From the NCBI GenBank assembly GCA_030530825.1, contig JAUMUF010000002.1, forward strand, positions 45,622 to 94,689: a stretch of 49,068 bases of DNA, written 5' to 3'. This stretch comes from a bacterium. GTDB taxonomy: Bacteria > Patescibacteriota > Saccharimonadia > Saccharimonadales > Saccharimonadaceae. The notes under the pieces were generated by a model. That model saw only the letters and a program-made list of their open reading frames with translations, was not told the origin of the DNA and searched no databases. Each line of letters starts with the position of its first letter. Positions within the stretch are counted from its first letter, which is position 1. Below, one piece after another: positions 7,438 to 15,523 of this stretch. A program made the position numbers and the translations under genes.

Positions 7438-8188
7438 TATCGCTTAGCGCCCGATTAATATCATCAAAAGAGAAGCCTTGTCTGGCTAAATATGCAACCA
7501 ACTTTTGCTTATCAGGATATCTTTTTGCTTTTTTGTCAATGATTTTACGAATTTCTTCCATATCATTTCGCCCAGATTCTTCAAAAATCCTATCTTGAAT
7601 CTCTTTCGAAACACCTTTTTGAGTTAATTCTACTCTAAGTTTTTTTATCGAAGATCCCTTTCTAAGATTGCGATTTTCTACCCAAAATCGAGCAAATTTC
7701 TCATCATCAATATAATTCTTCTCTTCAAGACGAGCCAAAACCTGCTCAACACTCAACTTTAAAACTCCAGATTTTTTATAAAATTCTCCTGTTTTACGAT
7801 TTTTAAGATTTTTGTCAAGTGTCTTTTTCATTAAATAATCGCGAATTTCCCTTTCGGAATGCGGCCGCATCAAGCAATAATTGAGAGCCAAGGCGTATAA
7901 TTTTCCAAACTCCGACTGTTGCTCAAGGTGTAAAATTTCACTTTTTGAAAAAACAGCGCCAACTTTAATACCCAAATCCGTCAATTGGAAAATATCCAAT
8001 GAAAAACGATACTTCCCGTTAATAAAAATATTCGCCCTATTGGGGTTTTTGACGGCTTGCTTTATTTCTGTTATAATAAATTCTTCTTGGGGGCTTCGCT
8101 CAATTTTATCACCAATTCTAAGCCTTTTCGAAAGTTTTTTCTCTTTCGAATCAATAAAATCATTTTGCGAAAAAATCTCCAGCGCCAT
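7427..8188 (-). CDS. recX: RecX family regulatory protein
   Basis: A 253-residue protein of the long RecX form: an N-terminal strand segment (ITEIKQAVKNPNRANIFINGKYRFSL, about 38-63) seen in Firmicutes-type RecX, then helical repeats with LRPHSEREIRDYL-like (MRPHSEREIRDYLMKK, near 107-122) and a C-terminal KKAKRYPDKQKLVAYLARQGFSFDDI. RecX binds RecA filaments and limits their extension. Its ATG shares one base with the stop of the upstream peptidase gene. The recA gene lies just beyond that, an arrangement that keeps recX in a recA-linked cluster though with a peptidase in between. Confidence 0.88.
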   Translation of the reverse strand: MALEIFSQNDFIDSKEKKLSKRLRIGDKIERSPQEEFIITEIKQAVKNPNRANIFINGKYRFSLDIFQLTDLGIKVGAVFSKSEILHLEQQSEFGKLYALALNYCLMRPHSEREIRDYLMKKTLDKNLKNRKTGEFYKKSGVLKLSVEQVLARLEEKNYIDDEKFARFWVENRNLRKGSSIKKLRVELTQKGVSKEIQDRIFEESGRNDMEEIRKIIDKKAKRYPDKQKLVAYLARQGFSFDDINRALSDINF

Positions 8189-9375
8189 TATTCTTCAACC
8201 TTAAAGTTATCAAAAATAATCTTAACTATCTTAACAAAATCATCTTTTGTGACTTTGTCAAATTCAGCAAGAAGATCTTCCAAACCATATCCGCCAAAAA
8301 GTAAAAAATTCCAAACGTGCCAGTTTACGCGAAGTTCAACTTTCCTTAGTTTCATACAAATTTTATTTTTAGAAATAATACGTAATCTCTCAAATTCTTC
8401 ATCGGAAAATTCAGCATTTTTAGCAAATGAAATCCACTTTTCTATAATTTCAATAATTTTATCAAAATTTTCACTATCAGCAGAAAACGAAAACTCGAAA
8501 TTAGGTAAACTATTCTGATCTAAATTAAGCCCCAGATAAATTGAGTAAAGCAACCCATTATCTCTAACCTCTCGGTAAATCTTGCCAGTTTCAAAATCCA
8601 TCAAGAAATTTCGCACCAAGAGCCAAGCCGCACGTAAACGAGGATCACTTCTGATTTCAGCAGAGTACGGTATATACATCAGATGTGTTTTATCTTCATT
8701 TTTTGAAATTTTAGCACCCCTCTTATCTGATATTTTAATCCCAGGAAATGTTTTTTCTTCTCCGCGAGGTAAAGCAAAATTCTCAATTCTTTTAATAACT
8801 CTGGAAATCTCTTCTGTTGAAAAATTTCCGAATATTAAAATTCGAACATTATCTGTAGTATAAAATTGATCGTAATGGCGACGAATATCCCCTAAAGTAA
8901 TATTATCAAGACTACTCAGTGCAGTCTGATCATTGATAGTATTAGGGAAAATTTCCTCCATTTTTATATCATAAAGTTTATTAAGAGGTGTTTGGCGACG
9001 ATTAGAAAATTCACTTCTAACATTGGAAATTTCACGCTTCACCGACTCATCAGAAATTTTAGGATTTTCAATAGCCCGAAGTTGCAAATCAACCGCTTTT
9101 TCAAAAAATTCAGGGAGAGTCTCTATAAAATAGCGGGTATATTCTTCCCAAGTCTGAGCATTAGTTTCAGCACCAGATCGAGCAATCCAATCTCGATCCT
9201 CATTCGATAAATCACACAAAATATGCTCTAAAACATGCGCGATTTGATTCTTTTCACGAGATTCACTTAAGTATCCAGAATTAAATTTTACGATAATTTT
9301 ACTAGACTTAAATTCTTCGGAATTCAAAATCCTTAGTTTAACGCCGTTTTTTAATTTTCTGTCAATAACTTTCAC
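8188..9375 (-). CDS. M16 family zinc peptidase (insulinase-like)
   Basis: A 395-residue M16 peptidase with the inverted zinc motif HVLEH (residues 47-51) and a downstream Glu in the SNVRSEFSNR segment (Glu122 is the likely third ligand). The second half is the homologous non-catalytic M16 domain. It starts at GTG 9375; a GGGAGGGAG Shine-Dalgarno-like stretch lies upstream. M16 enzymes degrade or process peptides. The single, short protein would act as a dimer, as many bacterial M16B proteins do. The position between recA and recX is unusual, and no functional link is evident. Confidence 0.88.
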   Translation of the reverse strand: MKVIDRKLKNGVKLRILNSEEFKSSKIIVKFNSGYLSESREKNQIAHVLEHILCDLSNEDRDWIARSGAETNAQTWEEYTRYFIETLPEFFEKAVDLQLRAIENPKISDESVKREISNVRSEFSNRRQTPLNKLYDIKMEEIFPNTINDQTALSSLDNITLGDIRRHYDQFYTTDNVRILIFGNFSTEEISRVIKRIENFALPRGEEKTFPGIKISDKRGAKISKNEDKTHLMYIPYSAEIRSDPRLRAAWLLVRNFLMDFETGKIYREVRDNGLLYSIYLGLNLDQNSLPNFEFSFSADSENFDKIIEIIEKWISFAKNAEFSDEEFERLRIISKNKICMKLRKVELRVNWHVWNFLLFGGYGLEDLLAEFDKVTKDDFVKIVKIIFDNFKVEE

Positions 9376-9443
9376 TTCTTCAAACTCCCTCCCGCTACTA
9401 ACAGGAAAAATATAAATGCAATAGCTAAAGAACGCTTAAGATA

Positions 9444-10502
9444 TTACTTTTCTTCAGGGTTAGGAACTTCTTCTTCAATAATCTCTTCACCATTAACTTG
9501 AGCGCGAACTTTGCGTTCAATTTCAGCCATAACTTCTGGATTTTCTTTCAAGAAAAGTTTAGCCTTTTCACGACCCTGGCCGATAGTTTCATCATTATAT
9601 TTGTAGAAAGCACCAGATTTAGCGACAACTTCATACTCAACAGCGAGGTCGAGAATGTCACCAGTTTTGGAAATTCCCTCGTTATACATAATGTCAAATT
9701 CAGCCACACGGAACGGCGCCGCAATCTTATTTTTTACAATTTTCACCTTAGTGCGGTTACCGATAACGTCATCGCCATTTTTAATTTGCGCGATCCTTCG
9801 AATATCAGCACGAACAGAAGCGTAAAATTTAAGCGCATTTCCGCCAGTTGTGGTTTCTGGGTTGCCAAACATAACACCAATTTTCATCCTAATTTGGTTA
9901 ATAAAAATAACCGTTGCCTTGGACTTATTGATAATTCCAGTCAATTTTCGAAGGGCCTGCGACATCAAGCGTGCTTGAAGACCCATATGAGCGTCGCCCA
10001 TATCGCCATCAATTTCCGCTTGCGGAGTTAGGGCAGCAACAGAGTCGACAATGATCAGGTCAACGGCATTTGAGCGCACAAGCGTTTCACAGATTTCGAG
10101 AGCCTGCTCGCCGTTATCAGGCTGGGCAACAAGGAGATTATTAGTATCTACACCGAGTTTTCGGGCGTAGGCTGGATCGAGAGCATGTTCAGCGTCAATA
10201 AAAGCAGCAGTTCCGCCCTGCTTTTGAATTTCCGCAATAGCATGAAGAGTCAAAGTTGTCTTACCAGAAGATTCCGGGCCATAAATTTCAATAATTCGAC
10301 CTTTTGGATATCCGCCACCAAGCGCGAGGTCAAGGCTCAAAGCACCACTCGGCAAAAGTTCAACATCAACTTTAGAATTTTCACCCAAAGTCATAATTGC
10401 GCCATCACCAAATTGCTTCGAAATCTGCGCAATCGCCAAATCAAGCGCTTGTTTCTTGCCGCTATCCGCTACATTTTCCGTTTTTTTAGCCACTTTTGCC
10501 AT
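9444..10502 (-). CDS. recA: RecA recombinase
   Basis: 352 residues with all RecA hallmarks: Walker [10 protein letters not shown] (75-83), [13 protein letters not shown] context, Walker [11 protein letters not shown], the L2-region [18 protein letters not shown] and a C-terminal acidic tail. It catalyses homologous strand exchange and RecA-type co-protease activation. ATG 10502 is preferred over an in-frame TTG six bases upstream because AAGGGAG stands 7 bases before the ATG. A separate promoter is upstream. No clear SOS box of the E. coli or Bacillus type is visible. Confidence 0.97.
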   Translation of the reverse strand: MAKVAKKTENVADSGKKQALDLAIAQISKQFGDGAIMTLGENSKVDVELLPSGALSLDLALGGGYPKGRIIEIYGPESSGKTTLTLHAIAEIQKQGGTAAFIDAEHALDPAYARKLGVDTNNLLVAQPDNGEQALEICETLVRSNAVDLIIVDSVAALTPQAEIDGDMGDAHMGLQARLMSQALRKLTGIINKSKATVIFINQIRMKIGVMFGNPETTTGGNALKFYASVRADIRRIAQIKNGDDVIGNRTKVKIVKNKIAAPFRVAEFDIMYNEGISKTGDILDLAVEYEVVAKSGAFYKYNDETIGQGREKAKLFLKENPEVMAEIERKVRAQVNGEEIIEEEVPNPEEK

Positions 10503-10534
10503 TTTCAATCTCCCTTAAGTTAAAATATACCTTA

Positions 10535-10563
10535 ATTATATCTGTTTTCACACCAAAAATCAA
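10535..10563 (-). promoter_or_regulatory. recA promoter
   Basis: Minus strand -35 TTGATT (10563-10558), 17-base spacer, -10 TATAAT (10540-10535). It leaves a leader of roughly 25 bases containing the AAGGGAG ribosome site. Confidence 0.65.
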
Positions 10564-10593
10564 GCAAAACGCTTGCGATTTTCAGGCATACTC

Positions 10594-10619
10594 TTGACTT
10601 ATTATTATTATGCTATAAT
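10594..10619 (+). promoter_or_regulatory. Extended -10 promoter for the 94-residue gene
   Basis: TATGCTATAAT (10609-10619) with TTGACT (10594-10599) upstream at a short 14-base spacing. The next start codon is 195 bases away, so this promoter, unlike most here, makes a long leader. Confidence 0.55.
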
Positions 10620-10813
10620 ACAGTCAAGGTTGAAATCAAGAGATTTTAACCAGAACTTTCAAAAAGAGTTAGAGATACTTTTCCGTTTAGGCCGAAAGAT
10701 TTTATTTCTTGCGAAGATTTTTCGAAAAATAAAACTGCTTCGAAATTTCCTCGCAGGAAATAAAATTCCAGCAAAAATAAATGCTGGCGAGCAAAAAACG
10801 CGAAAGGAAAACT
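10620..10813 (+). promoter_or_regulatory. Long leader, possibly structured
   Basis: About 190 bases without a convincing reading frame between the promoter and ATG 10814. It contains hairpins TTTCC/GGAAA (near 10747-10760) and CCAGCA/TGCTGG (near 10769-10788), the latter just before the AAAGGA ribosome site. It could be an untranslated regulatory leader or a small RNA; nothing recognisable such as a known riboswitch was seen. Confidence 0.4.
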
Positions 10814-11098
10814 ATGTTTAACGCAATAAAGAACCTATTTAGCCGCAAAAAAATAAATCCGGAAGAAATCCGTATGGATGTACGTCCAGATTATACGATG
10901 AAGACATATCAAATCCCAAGAGTCGTTACAAGACTCAGCGGTGAAATGATACTGTCATCTGGGCTTAAAAGTAAACCGCATAAAAGCGGCAAAATCCTTA
11001 AAGTCCAGTGTACGGAAAGACTTGAGTATGACAGAGGTGCACTACATTACTTAGTCGCAACAAGCGACGAACTAATAAGGGTTTTGGTTTATATCTAA
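10814..11098 (+). CDS. Hypothetical 94-residue protein
   Basis: The start ATG 10814 follows AAAGGA with 5-base spacing. The product is a small basic protein with a Lys/Arg-rich N-terminus (about residues 5-17), a central section with ITxDxRPDYTMKTYQIPRVV-like character and no membrane helix or signal peptide. The C-terminus (GALHYLVATSDELIRVLVYI) looks like the last strands of a small beta domain. No family was recognised. It is transcribed alone, divergent from recA, and ends at a strong hairpin terminator. The long leader and isolated setting suggest regulated expression. Confidence 0.65.
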   Translation: MFNAIKNLFSRKKINPEEIRMDVRPDYTMKTYQIPRVVTRLSGEMILSSGLKSKPHKSGKILKVQCTERLEYDRGALHYLVATSDELIRVLVYI

Positions 11099-11104
11099 CT
11101 CTTC

Positions 11105-11137
11105 GCCCCTTCGATATTATTTCGAAGGGGCTTTCTC
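11105..11137. terminator. Terminator between convergent genes
   Basis: GCCCCTTCGA (11105-11114) pairs perfectly with TCGAAGGGGC (11122-11131), followed by TTTCTCTT. Confidence 0.8.
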
Positions 11138-11147
11138 TTGGCTTAAA

Positions 11148-11495
11148 TTATCCCCAGATGGATTCAATAGTATCTTGAATCTTCTTCGAAGTAGAAAAAT
11201 CGCCCCGTCTCGAAAATTCATCCGCCCGTTTTTCTAAAAATTCAAGCACGAATTTTTCCGTATCGTCCATATATTCTCGGCCCTGCTTCTTGATAGAAAC
11301 AGATCTCGCTTCACCACCATCGGATTTTTCAAGACATCCAAGCATTACAAGATTGTCGATATGTTTAGCGACAGTAGCCACAGACTTATAGCCAAGGCCC
11401 GCCATAATCTCACGATAGGTTGGGCTATAGCCTTGGCTGACAATAAAATTGTCAATATACTCCAGAATCTCGGCTTGCTTTTTAGTTAAATTCAC
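11148..11495 (-). CDS. Stand-alone LexA-type DNA-binding domain protein
   Basis: 115 residues. The first 68 match the LexA N-terminal winged helix: LTKKQAEILEYIDNFI, GYSPTYREIMAGLGY, SVATVAKHIDNLVMLGCLEK then a basic wing. The C-terminal S24 protease domain that carries the cleavage site and Ser/Lys dyad of LexA is absent; instead a 45-residue helical, charged tail ends at the TAA. The protein could bind SOS-like operators but could not self-cleave, so derepression would need another mechanism. The gene overlaps the LCP gene by 4 bases and is translated after it, so it is co-transcribed with envelope genes. Confidence 0.8.
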   Translation of the reverse strand: MNLTKKQAEILEYIDNFIVSQGYSPTYREIMAGLGYKSVATVAKHIDNLVMLGCLEKSDGGEARSVSIKKQGREYMDDTEKFVLEFLEKRADEFSRRGDFSTSKKIQDTIESIWG

Positions 11496-13177
11496 TCGTT
11501 CTCCCCCAGAATAACCAAGATATCGGCTTTATTTTTCCAAGAATTTAATTTCGAAGGTAAATCTTCTACTTTTGAAATGCTCAATTTTTCTTGAAGTTTT
11601 TTCAATGTTAAGGGTTTTTCTTTAGATATATCATAAATCTTGGTGGACTTAATGCCCTTTTCCGCAGAATCGCCAATTTGCGCAACCTCGAAGCCATCTT
11701 TCTCTAACTGTGCTTGTTTTTTACCTGCTAAACCAGAAATTTCCGTCCCGTTTAAGATAATAATTTTGGCTTCTTCGCTTATGAAGTCACCAGTTTTGGT
11801 GTTTTTGGCCACAAATTTACGGATTGCGGAATAATCATAGAGTCCAGCCGTTGGCACAACCGCACTCACACCACCGATATTATCGTTGGTTAAGAGATTG
11901 GTTTTTTCATCAACCATAGGTAGAGATTTAACCTTATCCGCAGAAGTTTTTAGCGCCAAGTCAAGACCCGAGCGAATATCTTTGATAGTGAAGTCGGATT
12001 TAACATTATCGCCAAGTGCATTCGAAATCTCCATCAAGGCATCAATGTTAAACTTTTCTTTATTAATTTTTTCAAGCGTAGCCTTTAAGACTTTTTGCTG
12101 ATTGCGTTCACGGTCAAAGTTGCCACCGCTCAAACCATATCCGCCAGCCGAGCCTCGAGCGCGAGAAAATGCCAAAGCCTGCTCACCGTTCATGTGGGCA
12201 ACTTCGCCATTTTTATAGCGCACTTTGGTTGCCACATCGTACATATAAGGTGAGCCGTCCCAAACTTCGACCTTAACGTCAATTCCGCCAATCGCATCAA
12301 TCGCTTGAACTAAAACTTGCCAGTTAGCGTGAACAGAATAATGAATTTTTAATCCTAAAACTTTCTCAGCCGCAGCGGCGATTTCTTGCTGACCCAACTT
12401 TTCACCCTGCTTCTTTTTTTCTTCTGAAGCGGTTTTATTATTATAAATTCCTTCGCTGAATTTTCCGCAAACATAACTCTCATTCAATTTCCCAGCCGTG
12501 GTACCAAGAAGATATGGACAATTATGCTTCACCCATAGGTCGCGGGGTAGTGAGATCGTGTAAGATTTACCTGTTTCTTGATTAGTGGACAGCACCATAA
12601 TTGAGTCCGCCAAGTCTTCTCCATCCCAACCTTCTGGCGAAGTTCCAAAAATCAAAATATTAGTACGGCCATCCTCATCCTGTTTGAGTTTTTCAACAGG
12701 AGAAAGAACGTCAAAAATATTGCCGCCACTACTAATTTTATTCAAATTACCGATTCCATTAGAAATTATCGAATAGATTTTCGAACCAAAAAACAACAAT
12801 CCAATTATCAAAAATACAGCCAGCACCCTTCGAATTTTTCTTCGAAATAAAAATCGCTTAAGAGAAAGTGGGTTTTTACCCTTTCTATCGCGTTTACTGT
12901 TGACTTTGTCCAACTTTTTTTCAATCTTGGGGGAGATTTTTTCTCTTTGTTCTCTCCTTCGAGATCGCTCACCTCTTATGTGGTCGGTTTTTTGTTGAGG
13001 GCTGTCTTCAATCTCGATAGTATTTAGAGCATCATCAAGAGATTTTTCTCGCTCGGCTACCTGCTTTTTTCGCTCAATAGCAGGCTTTTTGTCATTTTTT
13101 TCAATTTTCGAAACAGCCACTCTAGGCCGTCTTGGGGTAAATCCATCAATAGTTTGGCGTTTTTTATCCATAATCAT
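11492..13177 (-). CDS. LytR-CpsA-Psr (LCP) family glycan ligase
   Basis: 561 residues: a 110-residue charged cytoplasmic N-terminus, one transmembrane helix near 117-138, an LCP domain at about 165-400 (ILIFGTSPE, DSIMVLS, SLPRDLWV, AIDAIGGIDVKVE, GEQALAFSRARGSAGG, NFDRERNQQKVLKA) and a LytR_C domain at about 465-560 (IIILNGTEISGLAGKKQAQLEKDGFEV). LCP enzymes move glycans from undecaprenyl diphosphate onto peptidoglycan or protein. The Arg residues of the DR.R.Q motif are present. Its position before Wzy-like and glycosyltransferase genes fits a final attachment step. Two extracellular Cys (HNCPY, SYVCG) could form a disulphide. Confidence 0.93.
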   Translation of the reverse strand: MIMDKKRQTIDGFTPRRPRVAVSKIEKNDKKPAIERKKQVAEREKSLDDALNTIEIEDSPQQKTDHIRGERSRRREQREKISPKIEKKLDKVNSKRDRKGKNPLSLKRFLFRRKIRRVLAVFLIIGLLFFGSKIYSIISNGIGNLNKISSGGNIFDVLSPVEKLKQDEDGRTNILIFGTSPEGWDGEDLADSIMVLSTNQETGKSYTISLPRDLWVKHNCPYLLGTTAGKLNESYVCGKFSEGIYNNKTASEEKKKQGEKLGQQEIAAAAEKVLGLKIHYSVHANWQVLVQAIDAIGGIDVKVEVWDGSPYMYDVATKVRYKNGEVAHMNGEQALAFSRARGSAGGYGLSGGNFDRERNQQKVLKATLEKINKEKFNIDALMEISNALGDNVKSDFTIKDIRSGLDLALKTSADKVKSLPMVDEKTNLLTNDNIGGVSAVVPTAGLYDYSAIRKFVAKNTKTGDFISEEAKIIILNGTEISGLAGKKQAQLEKDGFEVAQIGDSAEKGIKSTKIYDISKEKPLTLKKLQEKLSISKVEDLPSKLNSWKNKADILVILGENE

Positions 13178-13185
13178 TTTCTATT

Positions 13186-14577
13186 TTAGCAAAGTTTGGA
13201 CGAATTTTCAAATTCTACCCGCCAGCAAATTGACAATATCACGGCAAGAATTAAATAAATGTGAAGCGCATTTGGCAGTCCAGAAAAGAAGTTCCACTGC
13301 AATAAAAATGCCACCAAAATTGCCCAAAAATGTTTTTTGTATCTAGTGATTTTGAAAAATCCAATAATTATCACCAGCCAAATAATCGCTCCGATAAGCC
13401 CATTTTCTAATAAAATATTAAGATATTCATTTTGAATGATTTCAAATTCCCAACCCGTGCCAGCACCTTCTTGATGAAGGACTCGTCCAGCCGAGCCAGT
13501 TCCAACACCAAAAATCATTCTAATAGGATTTTTAATCCAAGTTTTTATCGCAAAGTTAGAAAGACTTGTTCTTTCATCTGTAGATTTCTCTACATAGCCA
13601 TCAAAATGGGCTTTTTTCTGAGATTTTTCCACAGTATTTTCAACAGTTTTATTCACAGACTTTTCAACAGAATTGTGGATTTTCTGCTTCTTCGGTAAAG
13701 AGACCTTACCAAGGCTCATTTGATTAACACTCTTCGAAACTGAATCATAAAATCCATCAGTTACTCTCGGATTAAGAGCCGTCATTGTGGCATGAATTAA
13801 AATACCAGAAGTAAACGCCAAAGAAATTATTGCGAAAAACCACAAAAATCTCTTTTTTATCGAAATCGAAGATTTATCGGTCCAAAAAATCGCCAAAATC
13901 ATCGCAGGTATTAGCGAAAATATTGCCCCACGAGATAGAGTCAACCACATCGCCACTAAATCTAAAAATAAAATTACAAGATTTTTCTTAGATTCTTTAC
14001 TTCTTAAAACTTTATACCAAGCGATTAAGATCGGTGCAATCAATAAACTGCCCAAAAATTGAGGCTCAATCGCAAATACGCTTGGTCGAACAAACCCAAA
14101 CCCTTCTGCTAAGCACCCTCGACACAACCCCCAATCAATAAACGCCCCATAAATTACTTGTATAACTGCCAGAATACTCACGACCGATGACGATAATAGT
14201 AAAGATTTTTCAATTTTTTTCCATAAATTCTTTTCTTTTCTAAACGATAAAACCACCAAGAAATCTAAAAACAAAACTCCCCAAACTCCAGCAGTTAATA
14301 CTGCGCGCACAGGATTTTTAGCCCAAAAAATTGAAATAACCTGCCACAAAATCCAGACAAATACAAGCCTAACCGCTCTCGAATCTCGAAGTTTAATAAT
14401 CTCCCGCCATCTCTCAAAGATCCCAAAAACAGCCAAAATAAGACAATAGATTAATGTAATTGAAAGTTCAAAATTCATCCCTTCGCCCCGACCAAAATGA
14501 ATCGAAGGAAAATACGAAAACCAAATCGCTATCGGCGCAAGCAACAATAATCTTCGAGAGATGTTTAGTTTTCTCAT
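13186..14577 (-). CDS. O-antigen ligase / Wzy-like polytopic membrane protein
   Basis: 463 residues with ten or more hydrophobic helices and the Wzy_C/O-antigen-ligase core: SRGAIFSLIPA near the middle, then a long extracytoplasmic loop and the VGTGSAGRVLHQEGAGTGWEFEIIQNEYLNILLENGLIGAIIW region with the invariant H/E-N pattern. Such proteins polymerise or ligate lipid-linked glycans outside the membrane. The loop carries a tetrapeptide repeat (VEKS/VNKT/VENT/VEKS) that looks like an expansion. It lies between the LCP protein and a glycosyltransferase, so all may act on one surface polymer. Confidence 0.88.
   Translation of the reverse strand: MRKLNISRRLLLLAPIAIWFSYFPSIHFGRGEGMNFELSITLIYCLILAVFGIFERWREIIKLRDSRAVRLVFVWILWQVISIFWAKNPVRAVLTAGVWGVLFLDFLVVLSFRKEKNLWKKIEKSLLLSSSVVSILAVIQVIYGAFIDWGLCRGCLAEGFGFVRPSVFAIEPQFLGSLLIAPILIAWYKVLRSKESKKNLVILFLDLVAMWLTLSRGAIFSLIPAMILAIFWTDKSSISIKKRFLWFFAIISLAFTSGILIHATMTALNPRVTDGFYDSVSKSVNQMSLGKVSLPKKQKIHNSVEKSVNKTVENTVEKSQKKAHFDGYVEKSTDERTSLSNFAIKTWIKNPIRMIFGVGTGSAGRVLHQEGAGTGWEFEIIQNEYLNILLENGLIGAIIWLVIIIGFFKITRYKKHFWAILVAFLLQWNFFSGLPNALHIYLILAVILSICWRVEFENSSKLC
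13625..13672 (-). repeat. 12-bp tandem repeat, four copies, in the Wzy-like gene
   Basis: On the plus strand the units are TTTTCCACAGTA, TTTTCAACAGTT, TTATTCACAGAC and TTTTCAACAGAA. They encode a V-[EN]-K/N-[ST] tetrapeptide in an extracytoplasmic loop. The resemblance to DnaA boxes is a by-product of coding. Confidence 0.75.
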
Positions 14578-14581
14578 AGAA

Positions 14582-15523
14582 TTAAATTTCTTTTTCTATA
14601 ATAAACCTAGGCCTTGCCTTAACTTCAGAGTAGATCTTACCTATATATTCACCAATAATACCCAGAGCAACCATCTGAATACCACCCAAAATCCAAATAG
14701 AAAATATAACAAAAGTCCATCCGCTCACTGTATTCCCTAAAATATGCTGAGCCAATGAATATAAAAGAACTAAAATCGAAACGCCAGAAATCAGAAACCC
14801 TAAACTAGCCACCAGTCTAATCGGTTTCACAGAAAAACTAGTAATCCCATCAATCGCAAAATTAATCATTTTCTTCAATGGATACTTCGACTCGCCAGCA
14901 AAACGCTCAGCCCTATCATATTCAACAATTGAAGTCTTAAATCCAATCAGCGGCACAATGCCTCGCAAAAAAAGATTTATCTCTCTAAAGTTGGCGAGTT
15001 CATCTAAAGCCCTTTTACTCATTAAACGATAGTCCGCATGATTATAAACACTATCAACACCCATTTTCGACATCAATTTATAAAAGAAGAGTGCTGTATT
15101 TTTCTTGAAGAATGTATCAGTCTTTCGACTATTTCTTACTCCATAAACGATATCACTTCCATTATAAAAATCATCGATCATTTTATCAACCGCATCAATA
15201 TCGTCCTGAAGATCAGCATCCATAGATATTACAAAATCCGCCTTATCTTTAACAGTCATAAGTCCTGCAAGTAGTGCATTCTGGTGTCCACGATTTCTAG
15301 AAAGTTTAATACCGCCAAAAGTAGGATTAGTTTTATTTAATTTTTCGATCTTATCCCAAGTATCATCCTTAGACCCATCATCAACAAAAACAATTCGACT
15401 CTCTTTAGAGATTTTCTTGCTTGAAATTAAACCTGAAACTTTATCCAATAATCTCTTCGAAGTTTCTTCAATCACTTCACTTTCATTATAACTAGGTATT
15501 ACTATATATAAAATTTTAGACAT
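14582..15523 (-). CDS. GT2 family glycosyltransferase, GtrB/DPM1-like
   Basis: 313 residues with the GT-A motifs IPSYNESE (9-16), VDDGSKDDTW (49-58) and SMDADLQDD (DxD near 98-100), the acceptor segment YNHADYRLMSKRALDEL, and two C-terminal helices followed by GIIGEYIGKIYSEVKARPRFI, a typical GtrB ending. It resembles the enzyme at 2359-3327, so the window encodes two such transferases. It sits after a GT-C-like gene (8-base overlap), a common pair in which GtrB charges undecaprenyl phosphate and the GT-C protein uses the product outside the cell. Substrate unknown. Confidence 0.92.
   Translation of the reverse strand: MSKILYIVIPSYNESEVIEETSKRLLDKVSGLISSKKISKESRIVFVDDGSKDDTWDKIEKLNKTNPTFGGIKLSRNRGHQNALLAGLMTVKDKADFVISMDADLQDDIDAVDKMIDDFYNGSDIVYGVRNSRKTDTFFKKNTALFFYKLMSKMGVDSVYNHADYRLMSKRALDELANFREINLFLRGIVPLIGFKTSIVEYDRAERFAGESKYPLKKMINFAIDGITSFSVKPIRLVASLGFLISGVSILVLLYSLAQHILGNTVSGWTFVIFSIWILGGIQMVALGIIGEYIGKIYSEVKARPRFIIEKEI

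Noticed and set aside
10573-10821. 82-codon frame over the promoter and leader upstream of the 94-residue gene
   Set aside because: It starts inside a promoter, uses poor codons and has no ribosome site; more likely an untranslated leader.
13621-13690. DnaA-box-like sequences TTTTCCACA, TTTTCAACA and TTGTGGA inside the Wzy-like gene
   Set aside because: They arise from a 12-bp in-frame repeat encoding a tetrapeptide; far from oriC and coding in origin.
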